From DATBQN01 sp963755825 (lineage in GTDB: Bacteria > Acidobacteriota > Thermoanaerobaculia > Multivoradales > UBA5704): DNA of 64,000 bases. The stretch spans positions 2,542,001-2,606,000 of the forward strand of contig CAVWLA010000001.1 in the NCBI GenBank assembly GCA_963755825.1. Reading direction: 5' to 3'. Positions within the stretch are counted from its first letter, which is position 1, and each line of letters opens with the position of its first letter. The notes beneath the pieces were generated by a model. The model searched no databases, had not been told where the DNA came from, and saw only the letters and a list, made by a program, of their open reading frames with translations. The translations under genes were made by a program, and so were the position numbers. Shown here piece by piece: positions 63,176-64,000 of this stretch.

Positions 63176-63625
63176 CTAGGCCACACCCAACGCCTGGCGG
63201 ACGAAGCCTTCGATCTGCGCCGCCGGGCGGGCACCGCTGGTGCGCGCCAGCTCGCGGCCGCCGCGGAAGACGGCCATGGTGGGGATCCCCTGGATGCGGT
63301 GCGCGGCGCCGACGGCGGGATCGACATCGGTGTTGACCTTGACCACCAGCAGCTGGCCGGCCTGGCGCTCGGCGACCTTGGCGATCTCCGGCGCCACCGA
63401 GCGGCAGGGGCCGCACCAGGGGGCCCAGAAGTCGACCAGCACCGGCACCGCGGCATCGCGGATCACGCCGCCGAGCTCGGCGGCGCCGTCGACGGCGAGC
63501 GGCTCGGCGGGCGGCGGCAGCGTCTCGCCGCAGGAGCCGCAGCGCGCCACGTCGCCGAGGCGGCCGTAGAGCACTCGGTTCTTCTTGCCACAGCTCGGAC
63601 AGGCACGGACGATCCCCTCGCTCAT
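63176..63625 (-). CDS. trxC: thioredoxin with N-terminal zinc ribbon (Trx2/TrxC type)
   Basis: Cytosolic disulfide reductase. The 149-residue protein has a zinc ribbon (CPSC near 10 and CGSC near 30) followed by a thioredoxin domain with the active site FWAPWCGPCRSV and the cis-Pro in IQGIPTMAVF. Zinc-binding Trx2 is associated with oxidative stress resistance. The ATG at 63625 has a GGAGG site about 8 bases upstream; a TTG at 63649 is less likely. It is divergent from the PPK2 gene. Confidence 0.92.
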   Translation of the reverse strand: MSEGIVRACPSCGKKNRVLYGRLGDVARCGSCGETLPPPAEPLAVDGAAELGGVIRDAAVPVLVDFWAPWCGPCRSVAPEIAKVAERQAGQLLVVKVNTDVDPAVGAAHRIQGIPTMAVFRGGRELARTSGARPAAQIEGFVRQALGVA

Positions 63626-63728
63626 GGTCTCCACCTCCGAGAGAGACAACCGTGCACGCTCCGCGCCGGATTCCAGCCGCGGGCTATGCTAGAGGTCGAC
63701 AAATCCAACGAGGAGGAGCCGAGGAGCC

Positions 63729-64000
63729 ATGGACGTCCACCGCGTCAGACCGGGCCACCGGGTGCAGCTGGACAAGATCGATCCCAGCGCCACTCCTGGA
63801 GTCGAAAGCAAAAAGGCCGCCGCGGAGCTCTTCGCGCCGCTCAACGAGCGGCTGGCGGATCTGCAGACCCGGCTGTGGGCAGCGCACCGCCAGAAGATGC
63901 TCGTCGTGCTCCAGGGCATGGACACCAGTGGCAAGGACGGCACCATCCAGCACGTCTTCCGCGAGGTCAACCCGCTCGGCGTCAACGTCGCCGCCTTCAA
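63729..64000 (+). CDS. ppk2: polyphosphate kinase 2, N-terminal part
   Basis: Transfers phosphate between polyphosphate and nucleotides. The visible 90 residues contain ELFAPLNERLADLQTRL, the PPK2 Walker A loop LVVLQGMDTSGKDGTI (near 58) and the following HVFREVNPLGVNV. This is the usual PPK2 order. The gene runs off the right edge, so most of the catalytic domain and its class cannot be judged. ATG at 63729 follows GAGGAG. Confidence 0.9.
   Translation, partial: MDVHRVRPGHRVQLDKIDPSATPGVESKKAAAELFAPLNERLADLQTRLWAAHRQKMLVVLQGMDTSGKDGTIQHVFREVNPLGVNVAAF

Overview
The window is about 64 kb of very GC-rich, densely coded bacterial chromosome with no tRNA, rRNA, integrase or transposase that I could see. 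The gene set suggests a Gram-negative, aerobic, heterotrophic Acidobacteriota-like organism. Pointers are a DUF1844 protein, two DUF4388/PATAN proteins, HspR controlling dnaK, lipoprotein/FtsX export genes and an alkaline-phosphatase-fold protein ending in LRSLGYL. This placement is inference from gene content. TTG and GTG starts are common, including TTG for dnaK, gcdH and glpX.

Layout. 1-5.1 kb: uridine kinase (cut by the window edge), Fpg, a radical-SAM-like protein without its cysteine motif, and a dnaK-hsp20-hspR heat-shock operon. 5.2-9.8 kb: a PATAN protein, a TPR membrane protein, DUF1844 and MazG. 9.7-15.2 kb: a RES/Xre toxin-antitoxin pair, then a TesA-type esterase divergent from a YbbA/YbbP-type ABC exporter. 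15.3-25.5 kb: a YfhO-like membrane protein, an EnvC / S41 protease-like / YibQ cell-envelope operon whose protease lacks both catalytic residues, a prolyl oligopeptidase, and a membrane protein with a degenerate phosphatase fold. 25.66-25.98 kb: an array of sixteen 20-bp tandem repeats. 26-35.3 kb: polyprenyl synthase, a STAS/RsbW pair, a CPBP protease, DUF1254, glutaryl-CoA dehydrogenase, GlpX, Dcd and a second PATAN protein. 35.4-41 kb: a small Cys-rich secreted protein, an amidohydrolase, Mpg, a hexapeptide protein, a VOC protein and a large secreted CxxCH protein.

The most unusual part is 41.2-57.9 kb. A tightly overlapping operon encodes an HprK-like kinase, a 100-residue pentapeptide-like GGxF repeat protein, a glycosyltransferase fused to the same repeat domain, two more glycosyltransferases, a methyltransferase and a radical SAM/B12 protein. 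It is followed by two more methyltransferases, two paralogous radical SAM proteins, a sulfotransferase-like protein, another glycosyltransferase and a diguanylate cyclase. Together this looks like an uncharacterised system for making or decorating a surface glycan or other conjugate. Three copies of a hairpin-rich interspersed repeat lie in the gaps around 48-50 kb.

58-64 kb: an STN-domain protein, an M1-type aminopeptidase, an MFS transporter, a DUF985 cupin, a Zn-ribbon thioredoxin and the start of a PPK2 polyphosphate kinase gene. Pseudoenzyme-like proteins recur in the window: radical SAM-like, S41-like, LytM-like and phosphatase-like.
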